In this document: positions 1-12,969 of the stretch, piece by piece
Position numbering within the stretch: the first letter of the stretch is position 1
How the letters are laid out: each line of letters opens with the position of its first letter
Assembly: GCF_001598295.1 (NCBI RefSeq)
Contig: NZ_BCYR01000002.1
Location: forward strand, 682,001-746,000
DNA: 64,000 nt
Source of the DNA: Klebsiella ornithinolytica NBRC 105727 = ATCC 31898
GTDB lineage: Bacteria; Pseudomonadota; Gammaproteobacteria; Enterobacterales; Enterobacteriaceae
Direction: 5' to 3'
Notes under the pieces: model-generated
Told to the model about the DNA's origin: nothing
Database searches by the model: none
The model's input: the letters and a program-made list of their open reading frames with translations, nothing else
Program-made: the position numbers and the translations under genes

Positions 1-1296
<1,296 letters not shown>

Positions 1297-1337
1297 TCAA
1301 CAAACCCGGACAAACTGTCTGTCCGGGTCTCTGACAG

Positions 1338-1369
1338 AGCCCGCTGGCGCAAGCCCGCGGGCTTTTTTT
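1338..1369 (+). terminator. gltD rho-independent terminator
   Basis: AGCCCGC (1338-1344) pairs with GCGGGCT (1357-1363) and is followed by a run of seven T. A second perfect stem, ACCCGGAC/GTCCGGGT (1304-1311 and 1321-1328), lies directly upstream. The T run ends against the stop codon of the convergent nanQ gene. Confidence 0.9.
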
Positions 1370-1370
1370 A

Positions 1371-2703
<1,333 letters not shown>

Positions 2704-2707
<4 letters not shown>

Positions 2708-3393
2708 TGCACCGCCTTTTTCAGCGCCGTGTTGTACCACTCGCAAATGTGTTCCAGCCGCGTAATGGCGGAGCCTACGGTCACCGCCCAGGCGCCATGA
2801 CGCATGGCCTCTGCCGCCTGCGCTGGCGTGTTGTAGCGCCCTTCGGCAATCACCCGACATCCCGCTGCGTGTAGCGCCTGTACCAGCGCCAAATCAGGCT
2901 CTTCCGGCGTGTGCGCCGTGGTATAACCCGACAGCGTGGTGCCGATAATTTCCGTACCGAGCTGCTGACAGAAGATGCCATCTTCAACGGATGAACAGTC
3001 GGCCATTGCCAGCTTGTACTGCTGATGGATACGGGCCAGCAGTGCTTCCACCGCCACCGGGCGCGTCCGACGGGTACCATCGAAAGCAATAATATCCGCC
3101 CCCGCCTGCGCCAGAGCATCAACATCCTCTAAAAATGGGGTAATGCGTACCGGTGAATCATCGAGGTCACGTTTGAGAATACCGATAATGGGTACTGTCA
3201 CCCGGGCGCGGGTCGCCCGCAGATTCTCAACACCTTCAATACGCAATGCCACCGCGCCAGCCTGTTCGGCTGCCAGCGCCATCGCTGCGACAATCGCCGG
3301 CGTATCCAGCGGGCTACCGGGGACCGGCTGACATGAGACAATTAATCCGCCGTGGGCGCTGATGCGACGACCCAGTTGTTCAAGCAAAGACAT
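2704..3393 (-). CDS. nanE: N-acetylmannosamine-6-phosphate 2-epimerase
   Basis: A 229-residue TIM-barrel protein of the NanE family that converts ManNAc-6-P to GlcNAc-6-P, the exit step of sialic acid use toward amino-sugar metabolism. The start [22 protein letters not shown] matches the family. The segments [19 protein letters not shown] and [10 protein letters not shown] contain the conserved lysine and aspartate or arginine residues of the active site. Its 3' end overlaps nanK by four bases. A stable hairpin lies between it and nanT. Confidence 0.96.
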
Positions 3394-3417
3394 AATAACT
3401 CCCTGATTTATCTCGTT

Positions 3418-3437
3418 GCCCGGCGCCAGCGCCGGGC
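3418..3437 (-). other. Intergenic hairpin between nanT and nanE
   Basis: GCCCGGCG and CGCCGGGC form a perfect 8-bp GC-rich stem with a four-base loop, lying in the 49-bp gap between the nanT stop and nanE start. It has no T run, so it looks more like an mRNA-stabilising or processing hairpin than a terminator. Confidence 0.6.
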
Positions 3438-3442
3438 ACGGG

Positions 3443-4930
3443 TTACCTGGTTTTCACTAATCCACGTTTGCTGGCGCCGGGCATCACCGCCCCGCTCAGG
3501 GGCCTGCCATCAATCGCATCGTGCGTTCGCACCGCTTCCGGGCGGATCCAGCGCTGAACACGCGAGGGCATATCCAGTCCGATAAGCAGGATCACCACAA
3601 AGGTCAGGCCGAAAGAGAGCGATCCCAGCGTCGTGCCCAGATCCATCCGCTGCGCGATCAGCGCACCGAGCACCGGCGCGATCGCCCCACCTAAGGCACC
3701 GACGTTATAGGTAAAACCCAGACCCGCAGCACGCTGATCGGTATCGAAATAGCCGCCGATCAATTTAGGTAAGATCCCGGAGATCCCCTGCCCCAGCATC
3801 TGCTGGAAGAACAGTAACAGCCCCAGCACCCACACGTTGGTGCCGCCGATAGCAAAGACGGGAATAATCAACAGCTGGGAGGCCAGCAGGCTACAAACAT
3901 AGGCTTTGCGCGTTCCCAGCCAGTCGCCGAGAAAACCGCCGACGCAACAGCCGACCGCAGCACCAAAACCGCTGAAGAACAGCACCCTGGCCACGGTCGT
4001 ATGATCGTAAGCGAGCTCCGTTTTAAGATAGGTGGGCAAAAGCGCCTGGATAGGCCATGAATAGAGAAAGGCGAACAGGACGACAACCATCAGCGTCACG
4101 CCGGTTGGCCAGCGCTTACCGCTGCTTTGCACCATAAAGCTGATAAAGATCGTGGCACAAAGCAGCCCCAGTGCGACCACGATTCCGGCATTGTTGAGCT
4201 CGCCGGCGAAACAGAACCACAGCGCCGTCGCCGCCACAATGGTCAGGAAAATATTGATCGCCCGGTGTTTGCCACAATAGAGGATATCCACCATGGTCCG
4301 CACCGGCGCTTTACCCTGATGTTTCTCTTTCCAGTCTTCGGCTTCCGGGATGTTTTTCCGCAGCCACAGCGCAAAAATAATCGGCACGATGCCAATGAAA
4401 AAGAGCGCACGCCATCCCCAGACCGGTACCACCAGACTATAGATTTGCGCGGCAATCACCGCCCCGACGGAAAAGCCGGAAATCAGAAAACCACTGGCCT
4501 TATTGCGCAGCTGCTTTGGCCAGCTTTCAATAACATAGGTCGCACTGGATCCATACTCCCCCGCCATCCCCATGCCAATCACCAGACGCGCGATAAACAT
4601 GGTGGTAAAACCGGGAGCAAAGCCGCAGGCCAGCGTTCCGAGGGAAAACAGAATAATACTGGTGACCATCGCCAGCCGCCGTCCGTAACGATCGCCCATT
4701 GCGCCCAACATCAGGCCGCCAAACCAGCGAGAAATGAAGGCGGCTGAGATCAGACTCGCTGCCTCTACGGTCGTCAAACCAAAGTCTGCCTGGATTTCTG
4801 TCAACACCAGGGCAATCAGGACAAAATCAAAACCATCAAGCAAATATCCCAGCCAGGCAGCGGAGAAAGCCCGCCACTGCGCCCGGTTGAGATGGCGATA
4901 CCACGGGATGTTCTGGGTCGTTGCGATCAT
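3443..4930 (-). CDS. nanT: Sialic acid:proton symporter NanT
   Basis: Major facilitator superfamily transporter of 495 residues that imports N-acetylneuraminate across the inner membrane; the family is normally about 496 residues. Multiple hydrophobic segments are visible. The loop motifs [10 protein letters not shown] and [10 protein letters not shown] are the two MFS intracellular loop-2/3-type repeats. [20 protein letters not shown] is the typical first membrane helix of this sialate branch. It follows nanA after a 158-bp gap that contains a REP-like element, so expression may be lower than nanA. Confidence 0.95.
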   Translation of the reverse strand: MIATTQNIPWYRHLNRAQWRAFSAAWLGYLLDGFDFVLIALVLTEIQADFGLTTVEAASLISAAFISRWFGGLMLGAMGDRYGRRLAMVTSIILFSLGTLACGFAPGFTTMFIARLVIGMGMAGEYGSSATYVIESWPKQLRNKASGFLISGFSVGAVIAAQIYSLVVPVWGWRALFFIGIVPIIFALWLRKNIPEAEDWKEKHQGKAPVRTMVDILYCGKHRAINIFLTIVAATALWFCFAGELNNAGIVVALGLLCATIFISFMVQSSGKRWPTGVTLMVVVLFAFLYSWPIQALLPTYLKTELAYDHTTVARVLFFSGFGAAVGCCVGGFLGDWLGTRKAYVCSLLASQLLIIPVFAIGGTNVWVLGLLLFFQQMLGQGISGILPKLIGGYFDTDQRAAGLGFTYNVGALGGAIAPVLGALIAQRMDLGTTLGSLSFGLTFVVILLIGLDMPSRVQRWIRPEAVRTHDAIDGRPLSGAVMPGASKRGLVKTR

Positions 4931-5013
4931 TTTACTCTCCCGCGATGGGTCAGACCCACGCTTGGTTTGCCATACCAGATGTCGCTATCACTGCATCCGA
5001 TATAGCTCGTGTT

Positions 5014-5051
5014 ATGACCCGGACCGGGCGCATAGCGCCTCCATCCGGGAA
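5014..5051. repeat. REP-like palindrome between nanA and nanT
   Basis: Read on the minus strand, the block from TCCCGGATGGAGGCGC to GCGCCCGGTCCGGG resembles an enterobacterial REP unit: an imperfect GC-rich dyad with the GGATGG-GGCGC core. A second short stem, CCCCGC/GCGGGG, follows near 5062-5080. These are the only structured sequences in the nanA-nanT gap. Confidence 0.5.
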
Positions 5052-5088
5052 TGCCCCGCTCGCACACGCGGCGGGGAAGCCGTTAGCC

Positions 5089-5991
5089 TCAACCCAGCTG
5101 CGCTTTCTCCTGCTGCAGCTGCTGCGCCAGCGCTTTCAGCTCCGGCAGGAACTGCTCAGCAACCGGAGCGAACGGTTTGCGACATAGCGGCTCAGCAACC
5201 ACGTCCATGTAGTGCAGCACGGTTTTCAGCCCCCGGAATACGCCGGTTTTGATCAGCAGATCGATTGCCTTGTTGCATTCACACTGCAGCCTCTGCGCTT
5301 CCGCTATATCGCCCGACCGCAGCGCTTTCACGATCCCCTGATAGCGCCAGCCCATAATGTTATAGGTACTACCGATCCCGCCATCGGCACCGGCCAGCAA
5401 GCCAGAAGCAAAAATCTCGTCATAGCCGTTGTAAAGCACCAGATTCGGATGCGTCCGGCGGATCTGCTCCATCTGGAAAAGATCGCCTGATGTCTGCTTC
5501 AATGCCCCCACGCCCGGCAGCGTCACCAGCGTATTGATCTGATCCAGGGAGAGTTTCACGCCGCTCAGCGCCGGGATGTTGTAGACCACCATCGGTAAGC
5601 CATTAGCTGAATCAATAATGGCCTGGTAGTGAGCGCAGTGCTCTTCAAAGCTGAAGGGATAGTAGAACGGCGTGACGGCGGACACCGCATCGTAGCCATA
5701 GCTGTGCGCAGCTTCGGCAAGTTGCTGGCTTTCCAGCGTACTGACGCAGCCAACATGGGCAATCAGCGTCATTTTTCCCTTCGCTTCTTCAGCGACGATC
5801 TCCAGCACTTGCTGGCGTTCTGCGCTGCTTTGCACAAAAGCTTCCCCGGTCGAACCGCCAACGTACAACCCGTCGATTCCCTGGCTCAAATTGAAACGCA
5901 CCAGCCGACGCAGGCTCTCTTTATCCAGCTTTTGTTGCCCGTCAAACGGCGTAAGCAGCGCTGCCATGACTCCACGTAAATTAACCGCCAT
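5089..5991 (-). CDS. nanA: N-acetylneuraminate lyase
   Basis: Class I aldolase of the DHDPS/NAL family that cleaves sialic acid to ManNAc and pyruvate. It has 300 residues, against 297 in E. coli. The Schiff-base lysine is K165 (GALKQTSGD), the catalytic tyrosine is Y137 (MVVYNIPA), and the carboxylate-binding GGSTGE motif is at about residues 45-50. It is the first gene of the nanATEKQ operon and sits directly downstream of the NanR operator. The C-terminus ending [11 protein letters not shown] is a short Q-rich extension. Confidence 0.97.
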   Translation of the reverse strand: MAVNLRGVMAALLTPFDGQQKLDKESLRRLVRFNLSQGIDGLYVGGSTGEAFVQSSAERQQVLEIVAEEAKGKMTLIAHVGCVSTLESQQLAEAAHSYGYDAVSAVTPFYYPFSFEEHCAHYQAIIDSANGLPMVVYNIPALSGVKLSLDQINTLVTLPGVGALKQTSGDLFQMEQIRRTHPNLVLYNGYDEIFASGLLAGADGGIGSTYNIMGWRYQGIVKALRSGDIAEAQRLQCECNKAIDLLIKTGVFRGLKTVLHYMDVVAEPLCRKPFAPVAEQFLPELKALAQQLQQEKAQLG

Positions 5992-6026
5992 ATCTCACCT
6001 CGTATGCTATTTGTTATGATTAACTA

Positions 6027-6049
6027 TGTACCTTTATACCTGTTATACC
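6027..6049 (-). promoter_or_regulatory. NanR operator at the nanA promoter
   Basis: On the minus strand the sequence reads GGTATAACAGGTATAAAGGTACA: two exact GGTATA repeats and a third copy changed to GGTACA, spaced as in the known NanR site upstream of E. coli nanA. It lies about 40 bp upstream of the nanA start. NanR binding here would repress the operon until sialic acid is present. The single base change in the proximal repeat is visible in the sequence; its effect on repression is not known. Confidence 0.88.
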
Positions 6050-6089
6050 AGATGAATTAAGCGACGGCCTCATAGGGAACGCTTATTAT

Positions 6090-6125
6090 GCGATCGGCTT
6101 CACTAAACGAGGATCCAGACGATCG
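6090..6125. repeat. Short dispersed repeat, copy 1
   Basis: GCGATCGGCTT followed after ten bases by GGATCCAGACGATCG, lying between the NanR operator and the nanR stop. It matches a second copy near 16692-16720, where the spacer is three bases. Confidence 0.5.
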
Positions 6126-6131
6126 CTCTTG

Positions 6132-6923
6132 TTACTTACGTGATTGTTTTTTCTGGCCGAAGGCGTGCCAGGTGGCGGAAACGCTATTGAGGTGGGTCTG
6201 CAAGGCGCGATCGGCCTCGTCAGGGTCATGGCGGCGGATCGCATCGACGATGTCGATATGTTGTTGATAGCTCACGTTATTATGTTCGTGAAGCTCGTGC
6301 TCCGGGACGGTAGGGCGTGCGGCGATGAGCCAGTCCAGCAGGGCGACATGGATAGCCAGGAAGATAGGATTCCCGGGAATTTCCGCCAGTACGCGGTGGA
6401 ATTCAACGTCTGAACGGATAAACAGCGCGTTATCATCAAGCGACTGGCTGTTGATCTTCAGCGCCTGCTCCAGCTTTGCAACCTGCTCGTCGCTGGCGTG
6501 TTCCGCAGCATAGCGAACCAGGCTGGACTCGAAAAACAGACGCAGCTGTTCAAAATGCGCAATCCCGCCTGGGTGAGAGAGAAAATCCTTCGCCATCCCC
6601 GAAAGTTCGCCAATGATGGTGTCGGCAGAAGGCCGTGAGACGCGGGCGCGTTCACCGTTGTTAATCTGCACCAGCCCTTTACGCTTTAAGGCGGCCAGAG
6701 CTTCGCGCACAGAAGGTCGCCCGACGTTGAAAAACGTCATCAGCTCACGTTCAGAAGGTAGCTGCTCGCCTTCGGCAAACTCACGGCGGCGAATCATATT
6801 CTCAAGCTCTTCTTCCACCATTTCCGACAGTTTTTTGCGCGCCAGAGGACGGCGGTGCAGGCTGTTACCGATTGGGGTGGATGCTTCTTCTGTCTGGGGA
6901 TCAAATGCGCTCATAGGGACCAT
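6132..6923 (-). CDS. nanR: Transcriptional repressor NanR
   Basis: GntR-family (FadR subgroup) regulator of 263 residues, the same length as E. coli NanR. It represses the nan genes and is released by sialic acid. An N-terminal arm (about 1-30) precedes the winged helix-turn-helix with [20 protein letters not shown] (about 54-75). The C-terminal FCD domain carries [16 protein letters not shown] and [19 protein letters not shown], including the metal-binding histidines. It lies upstream of nanA, co-oriented, with 140 bp between them that hold the operator. In E. coli dcuD lies between nanR and sspB; here the two are adjacent. Confidence 0.96.
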   Translation of the reverse strand: MVPMSAFDPQTEEASTPIGNSLHRRPLARKKLSEMVEEELENMIRRREFAEGEQLPSERELMTFFNVGRPSVREALAALKRKGLVQINNGERARVSRPSADTIIGELSGMAKDFLSHPGGIAHFEQLRLFFESSLVRYAAEHASDEQVAKLEQALKINSQSLDDNALFIRSDVEFHRVLAEIPGNPIFLAIHVALLDWLIAARPTVPEHELHEHNNVSYQQHIDIVDAIRRHDPDEADRALQTHLNSVSATWHAFGQKKQSRK

Positions 6924-6994
6924 GTGTGATGTGTGACAGCAAGTGACGACCGGACCATCTTAACACAAGAATGCCATGCTGGCGGCGTAGATAA

Positions 6995-7017
6995 CAGAAC
7001 AGGCCCCGAAGGGCCTG
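6995..7017 (-). terminator. Hairpin downstream of sspB
   Basis: CAGGCCC and GGGCCTG form a 7-bp stem around a CGAA loop (7000-7017). On the minus strand it follows the sspB stop and is followed by TTCTGTT, a weak T-rich tail. Confidence 0.6.
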
Positions 7018-7043
7018 CAATCTGAAATCCACGACCTGCTGGA

Positions 7044-7541
7044 TTACTTCACGACGCGCAGCGCCGGACGCCCACCGCGCGGCGGCGGAGGCGTATCATC
7101 CGGGTCATCATCATGGTGATCCGGCTTATCGCCGTCGATCACCGACATGACCGTCTCGCTTTCATTGCTTACCGATGCATCGTCATCATTCAGGGTGGTG
7201 ACGTCTTCATCATAAGCCGCTTCAGGTTCGAACATGGTACCCGCACCGTTTTCACGAGCATAGATAGCCAGAACGGCAGCCATAGGCACGGAAACATTAC
7301 GCGGGACACCGCCGAAGCGCGCGTTGAAGCGGACTTCGTCATTAGCCAGTTCCAGATTACCCACGGCGCGAGGAGCAATATTCAGAACGATTTGTCCGTC
7401 GCGCGCATACTCCATCGGCACCTGTACGTTTGGCAGTGTCACATCCACAACCAGGTGTGGAGTCAGCTGGTTATCCAGCAGCCACTCATAGAACGCCCGC
7501 AGCAGGTACGGGCGACGCGGCGTTAGCTGCGATACATCCAT
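7044..7541 (-). CDS. sspB: ClpXP protease specificity-enhancing factor SspB
   Basis: Adaptor of 165 residues that binds ssrA-tagged peptides and delivers them to ClpXP. The folded domain (about 1-110) begins MDVSQLTPRRPYLLRAFYEW and contains ARFGGVPRNVSVPMAAVLAI. A flexible acidic linker (about 115-150, rich in D, E and S) leads to the C-terminal ClpX-binding tail GGRPALRVVK. This folded-domain, linker, tail layout is diagnostic. It follows sspA after 3 bp, so the two form an operon. Confidence 0.97.
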   Translation of the reverse strand: MDVSQLTPRRPYLLRAFYEWLLDNQLTPHLVVDVTLPNVQVPMEYARDGQIVLNIAPRAVGNLELANDEVRFNARFGGVPRNVSVPMAAVLAIYARENGAGTMFEPEAAYDEDVTTLNDDDASVSNESETVMSVIDGDKPDHHDDDPDDTPPPPRGGRPALRVVK

Positions 7542-7544
7542 CGG

Positions 7545-8183
7545 TTAGCCCCGACCGAGACGCATTTCACGCTCGGCTTCAGTTAAAGAAGCGAGGAAGG
7601 AATCACGTTCAAAGACGCGAGTCATATAGCCCTTGAGCTCTTTCGCGCCGGCACCAATAACTTCAACACCGAGAACCGGCAAACGCCACAGCAGCGGCGC
7701 CAGATAGCAATCAACGAGGCTGAACTCATCGCTCAGGAAGTAAGGTTTCTGAGTGAAGACAGGCGCAATCGCCTGCAGCTCTTCACGCAGCTGTTTACGT
7801 GCGGTATCCGCTTGCGCTGCGGTACCGGTCTGAATGGTGTTCATCAACGAATACCAGTCTTTCTCGATACGCTGCATGTACAGACGACTTTCTCCACGCG
7901 CGACCGGATAGACCGGCATTAACGGTGGATGCGGGAAACGCTCATCCAGATATTCCATAATGATGCGGGATTCCCACAGAGTGAGCTCACGATCCACCAG
8001 CGTAGGTACGCTTTGATTCGGGTTGAGGTCAATCAGATCCTGAGGTGGGTTGTCCTTCTCCACGTGCTCTATCTCAAAACTAACACCTTTTTCTGCCAGC
8101 ACGATGCGGACTTGGTGGCTATAGATGTCAGTAGGACCAGAAAACAGCGTCATTACCGAACGTTTGTTGGCAGCGACAGCCAT
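7545..8183 (-). CDS. sspA: Stringent starvation protein A
   Basis: RNA polymerase-associated glutathione S-transferase-like protein of 212 residues, involved in stationary-phase and acid survival and in phage P1 late transcription. The thioredoxin-like N-domain (about 1-85) contains SVPTLVDRELTLWESRIIME; the helical C-domain contains KPYFLSDEFSLVDCYLAPLL. The GST catalytic residues are not conserved in this family. It is transcribed ahead of sspB, and a long leader separates it from rpsI. Confidence 0.97.
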   Translation of the reverse strand: MAVAANKRSVMTLFSGPTDIYSHQVRIVLAEKGVSFEIEHVEKDNPPQDLIDLNPNQSVPTLVDRELTLWESRIIMEYLDERFPHPPLMPVYPVARGESRLYMQRIEKDWYSLMNTIQTGTAAQADTARKQLREELQAIAPVFTQKPYFLSDEFSLVDCYLAPLLWRLPVLGVEVIGAGAKELKGYMTRVFERDSFLASLTEAEREMRLGRG

Positions 8184-8497
8184 GAAAACCTCCAGGTATA
8201 TTCAGAATTTTTGTACTGCTACCAGCCACGCGTGGCCAGCCAGATGTAAAAACCCCATTCGCGTGAAGTCATTATTGTTTATGCGAAAAAAACAAAAAAC
8301 GAACAATCACCAGCATTTGGGCAGAAAATTGGATGATAGTTTACCAGATCTTGAAGGCATTGTGGTGAGGGGATTCTGGAAATGCTGAAAAAGTGGTAAG
8401 AACAGGCGATTTGCTTGTGGATAACCGCAGGTTTATGCATAAAAAAACCCGCCGAAGCGGGTTTTTTCGCAAATTGTTCTGCGTAAGCAGAAAACAA
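8184..8497. other. sspA promoter region and rpsI terminator region
   Basis: This 314-bp stretch carries the rpsI terminator at its right end (8441-8467). The rest is AT-rich, with no convincing ORF, and presumably holds the sspA promoter and leader. I could not pin a single -35/-10 pair. Confidence 0.6.
8441..8467 (-). terminator. rplM-rpsI operon terminator
   Basis: AAAAAACCCGC and GCGGGTTTTTT flank a CGAA loop, giving a bidirectional rho-independent terminator just past the rpsI stop. Confidence 0.92.
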
Positions 8498-8893
<396 letters not shown>

Positions 8894-8905
8894 CTATAAT
8901 CCCGA

Positions 8906-9530
<625 letters not shown>

Positions 9531-9624
9531 CTTTATGTGATTTGAACCTGCTTTTTTCGGCGGCGCGTTGCCGCGCGATATCCTTATGTCATGGCAACAC
9601 GATGCGCGGGGGAACGCCCGCCAG

Positions 9625-10752
9625 TTAAGGCATATGCGGGCGTTTCAAATACTCTTCGCTTTGCATTTCCTGCAGGCGCGATAAGCAGCGCTGAAACTCA
9701 AACTTCAGCCGCTCTCCCTGATAAATGTCATACAGCGGCACCGCGGCGCTGACAACCAGCTTAACGTGCCGCTCGTAGAACTCATCCACCAGGGCGATAA
9801 ACCGCCGGGCTTCACTCTCCAGCTGCGTCGTCATCACCGGTACATCAAACAACATGACGGTATGGAACAGGCGCGAAAGCGCGATGTAATCGTGCTGACT
9901 GCGCGCGTCCACGCATAGGGTAGCAAACGAGGCCGCCAGCGTCTGGTTTTCGACGCCTAATGTCGGGAGCGGTCGATGGTTAATTTCCAGCGTCGGCGTC
10001 TGCTCGCGTTTCGCCCCCGCTAAGGCCAGCCACAGTTTATCCATCTGCTGCTGCGTCTGCGCATCGAGCGGCGACAGCCAAAGATGGGCCTGCGTCAGCG
10101 TGCGCAGGCGGTAATCAATGCCCGCGTCCACATTCATAATGTCGCAATGCTGTTTAATCGCCTCGATCGCGGGCAGGAAACGGGCGCGCTGCAGGCCGTT
10201 GCGATAGAGCTCATCTGGCGGGATGTTCGAGGTAGCCACCAGCGTGATGCCACGCGCAAACAGGGCTTTCATCAGACCGCCCAGCAGCATGGCATCAGTA
10301 ATATCGGAGACAAAAAACTCATCAAAACAGAGAACGTCGGTTTCCGCCTTGAAGCGATCGGCGAGGATTTCCAGCGGGTCGCTGTGTCCCTGCAGGGCCA
10401 CCAGCTCTTCATGGACGCGCAGCATAAAGCGATGGAAGTGCAGGCGCTGCTTACGAGCGCCGGGCAGGCTATGATAAAACAGGTCCATCAGCCAGGTTTT
10501 CCCTCGCCCAACGCCCCCCCACATATAGAGGCCACGTACGGCAGCCGTCTCGACGGTAGGTTCACGCTTACCCAGCAGTTTGCCGAATTTTGCCCGCAGG
10601 CCGCTGCTTTGCGGCGCCGGAACGGGTTTATTCTGCAGTTCATGATAGATAGTATCGAGGCGGCTTACCGCTTCCTGCTGGACGTCGTCAGGTTGATGGC
10701 TGCCCTCTTTGAGAGCTAAAAGGTAACGCGATGTTGGGGACAGGCTTTGCAT
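9625..10752 (-). CDS. zapE: Cell division ATPase ZapE
   Basis: AFG1/ZapE-like AAA-type ATPase, 375 residues, that associates with FtsZ and affects Z-ring stability under low oxygen or heat. The Walker A motif GGVGRGKTWLMD is near residue 73 and the Walker B-like VLCFDEFFVSDI near residue 140. VATSNIPPDELYRNGLQR is the sensor region. It is divergent from zapG, with 190 bp between them, the same arrangement as in E. coli. Confidence 0.96.
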   Translation of the reverse strand: MQSLSPTSRYLLALKEGSHQPDDVQQEAVSRLDTIYHELQNKPVPAPQSSGLRAKFGKLLGKREPTVETAAVRGLYMWGGVGRGKTWLMDLFYHSLPGARKQRLHFHRFMLRVHEELVALQGHSDPLEILADRFKAETDVLCFDEFFVSDITDAMLLGGLMKALFARGITLVATSNIPPDELYRNGLQRARFLPAIEAIKQHCDIMNVDAGIDYRLRTLTQAHLWLSPLDAQTQQQMDKLWLALAGAKREQTPTLEINHRPLPTLGVENQTLAASFATLCVDARSQHDYIALSRLFHTVMLFDVPVMTTQLESEARRFIALVDEFYERHVKLVVSAAVPLYDIYQGERLKFEFQRCLSRLQEMQSEEYLKRPHMP

Positions 10753-10942
10753 GATCTAATTGTTATTCCTTGAAAACCGTAATGCTGAAGCTCACGATTG
10801 ACGAAAAAAAGGCCGTTCTACACTACGCGATGATACGCCAGGATTCCACTTCTGTGGAATTAGCGGTTATAGTGGCACTATCGGGCGCAGGCGGAGAGCC
10901 TTACAGCCACCCTACGGAACCACAAAACAACGGGAGATGTAC

Positions 10943-11341
10943 ATGACCTGGGAATATGCGCTAATTGGGCTAGTTGTCGGTATCATCATCGGTGCCGTCG
11001 CCATGCGTTTTGGCAACCGCAAATTACGTCAACAGCAGGCGCTGCAGTTCGAACTGGAAAAGAATAAAACAGAGCTTGAAGAGTATCGTGAAGAGCTGGT
11101 CAGTCATTTTGCCCGCAGCGCTGAACTGCTGGATAACATGGCCGATGATTACCGCCAGCTGTATCAGCACATGGCTAAAAGCTCCAGCAGTCTGCTGCCG
11201 GATACCATGGCGGATGCAAACCCGTTCCGCAATCGCCTGGCAGAATCAGAAGCTGGTAACGATCAGGCTCCGGTCCAGATGCCGCGCGATTATTCTGAAG
11301 GCGCATCCGGCCTGCTGCGCGGTGGCGCAAAACGCGACTGA
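10943..11341 (+). CDS. zapG: Z-ring associated protein ZapG
   Basis: YhcB/ZapG family, 132 residues, with one N-terminal membrane segment (WEYALIGLVVGIIIGAVA) followed by a cytoplasmic coiled coil (about 28-80). It links envelope growth and division. The C-terminus ANPFRNRLAESEAG and QMPRDYSEGASGLLR is the conserved tail. The ATG at 10943 is preferred to the one at 10937 because GGGAG at 10931-10935 is correctly spaced only from 10943. Confidence 0.95.
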   Translation: MTWEYALIGLVVGIIIGAVAMRFGNRKLRQQQALQFELEKNKTELEEYREELVSHFARSAELLDNMADDYRQLYQHMAKSSSSLLPDTMADANPFRNRLAESEAGNDQAPVQMPRDYSEGASGLLRGGAKRD

Positions 11342-11368
11342 TTTATCCCTGCCAGCAAAAATATTATC

Positions 11369-11389
11369 CGGGCGCACTCTCTGCGCCCG
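11369..11389 (+). other. Hairpin downstream of zapG
   Basis: CGGGCGCA pairs with TGCGCCCG around a five-base loop. No T run follows, so terminator activity is uncertain. The following 120 bp lead to degQ and presumably carry its promoter. Confidence 0.45.
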
Positions 11390-11514
11390 CCTCAACCCCA
11401 CATCCCAGCTATTATTTAATCATTGACCGCATTGTTAGCCGGTTGAAAATTCAATAACATCAGGCCATTCGGGACGTTTTTCCATACACCTCAGGTTACG
11501 AGAGCCAGCATCTA

Positions 11515-12882
11515 ATGAAGAAACAGACTTTGCTGTTGAGTGCGTTAGCGTTAAGCATCGGGTTATCGTTGTCGGTTTTACCTACGGCGACGGCATCGTT
11601 ACCCACGCAGGTACCCGGCCAGGGAGCTTTGCCAAGCCTTGCGCCGATGCTGGAAAAAGTGCTGCCCGCGGTCGTGAGCGTACAGGTTGAAGGGACCGCC
11701 GCCCCGGCGCAAAACATGCCGGAAGAGTTGAAAAAGTTCTTTGGCGACAATGCGCCGCAGGAGCAGGCTCAGCCTTTTGAAGGTCTGGGCTCCGGGGTCA
11801 TCATCGATGCCGCCAAAGGCTATGTCTTAACCAATAATCACGTGATCAGCCAGGCACAGAAAATCAGCGTTCAGCTTAACGATGGCCGCGAATTTGATGC
11901 GAAGCTGGTCGGCAGCGACGATCAGAGCGATATCGCCCTGCTGCAATTACAAAACCCCAGCCATCTGACGCAAATCGCGATCGCCGATTCCGATAAACTT
12001 CGCGTTGGCGATTTCGCCGTGGCCGTCGGTAATCCGTTTGGCCTCGGGCAGACCGCCACATCCGGCATTATTTCCGCACTCGGTCGCAGCGGTCTCAACC
12101 TTGAAGGACTGGAGAACTTTATCCAGACCGATGCCTCTATCAACCGGGGTAACTCCGGCGGCGCGCTGCTGAACCTGAACGGCGAGCTGATTGGTATCAA
12201 CACCGCGATTCTGGCGCCAGGCGGTGGCAGCGTCGGCATAGGCTTTGCCATTCCGAGTAATATGGCGAAAACCCTCGCTCAACAGCTGATCCAGTTTGGT
12301 GAAATCAAACGCGGCCTGCTGGGAATTAAAGGCATGGAAATGAGCGCGGATATTGCTAAAGCGATGAATATCGACGCTCAGCGCGGGGCCTTCGTCAGCG
12401 AAGTCTTACCAAATTCAGGTTCAGCGAAAGCCGGGATTAAGTCCGGCGACGTGATTGTCAGCATGAACGGTAAACCGCTGAGCAGCTTTGCCGAGCTGCG
12501 TTCGCGAATTGCCACGACCGAGCCGGGCACCAAAGTGAAGCTGGGCCTGCTGCGCGACGGGAAACCGCTGGATGTCGAAGTCACTCTGGATAAGAGCACC
12601 TCGTCTACCGCCAGCGCCGATCTCATCATCCCTGCGCTTCAGGGGGCATCGCTGAGCGACGGTCAGTTGAAAGACGGCACCAAAGGCGTCGCCGTCGACA
12701 ACGTCGATAAAGGAAGCCCGGCGGCGCAGGTTGGCCTGCATAAGGACGATATTATTATCGGCCTTAACCGCGAGCGCGTGCGCTCTATTGCCGAACTACG
12801 TAAAGTGCTGGAGAGCAAGCCGGCTGTCATCGCCCTGAACGTCATTCGCGGTAACGAAAGCATCTATCTGCTGCTGCGATAA
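11515..12882 (+). CDS. degQ: Periplasmic serine endoprotease DegQ
   Basis: HtrA-family protease and chaperone of 455 residues acting on misfolded periplasmic proteins. A Sec signal peptide (about 1-27) ends near TATASLP. The trypsin-like domain shows His in NNHVIS, Asp in SDDQSDIALLQL and Ser in GNSGGAL. Two PDZ domains follow (about 255-350 and 365-455); VLPNSGSAKAGIKSGDVI and VDKGSPAAQVGLHKDDII are their ligand loops. It is followed after 87 bp by degS, with a stable hairpin in between. Confidence 0.97.
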   Translation: MKKQTLLLSALALSIGLSLSVLPTATASLPTQVPGQGALPSLAPMLEKVLPAVVSVQVEGTAAPAQNMPEELKKFFGDNAPQEQAQPFEGLGSGVIIDAAKGYVLTNNHVISQAQKISVQLNDGREFDAKLVGSDDQSDIALLQLQNPSHLTQIAIADSDKLRVGDFAVAVGNPFGLGQTATSGIISALGRSGLNLEGLENFIQTDASINRGNSGGALLNLNGELIGINTAILAPGGGSVGIGFAIPSNMAKTLAQQLIQFGEIKRGLLGIKGMEMSADIAKAMNIDAQRGAFVSEVLPNSGSAKAGIKSGDVIVSMNGKPLSSFAELRSRIATTEPGTKVKLGLLRDGKPLDVEVTLDKSTSSTASADLIIPALQGASLSDGQLKDGTKGVAVDNVDKGSPAAQVGLHKDDIIIGLNRERVRSIAELRKVLESKPAVIALNVIRGNESIYLLLR

Positions 12883-12890
12883 CACGCCTT

Positions 12891-12921
12891 TCCGGACATC
12901 GCCCGCAGTACGATGTCCGGA
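12891..12921 (+). other. Stable hairpin between degQ and degS
   Basis: TCCGGACATCG and CGATGTCCGGA form a perfect 11-bp stem around a nine-base loop. It lacks a T run. Its position suggests partial uncoupling or mRNA processing between degQ and degS. Confidence 0.6.
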
Positions 12922-12969
12922 TAACTCGTGCTATGCTGCGCATGTCCATCCATCAACGATACCGGTATC

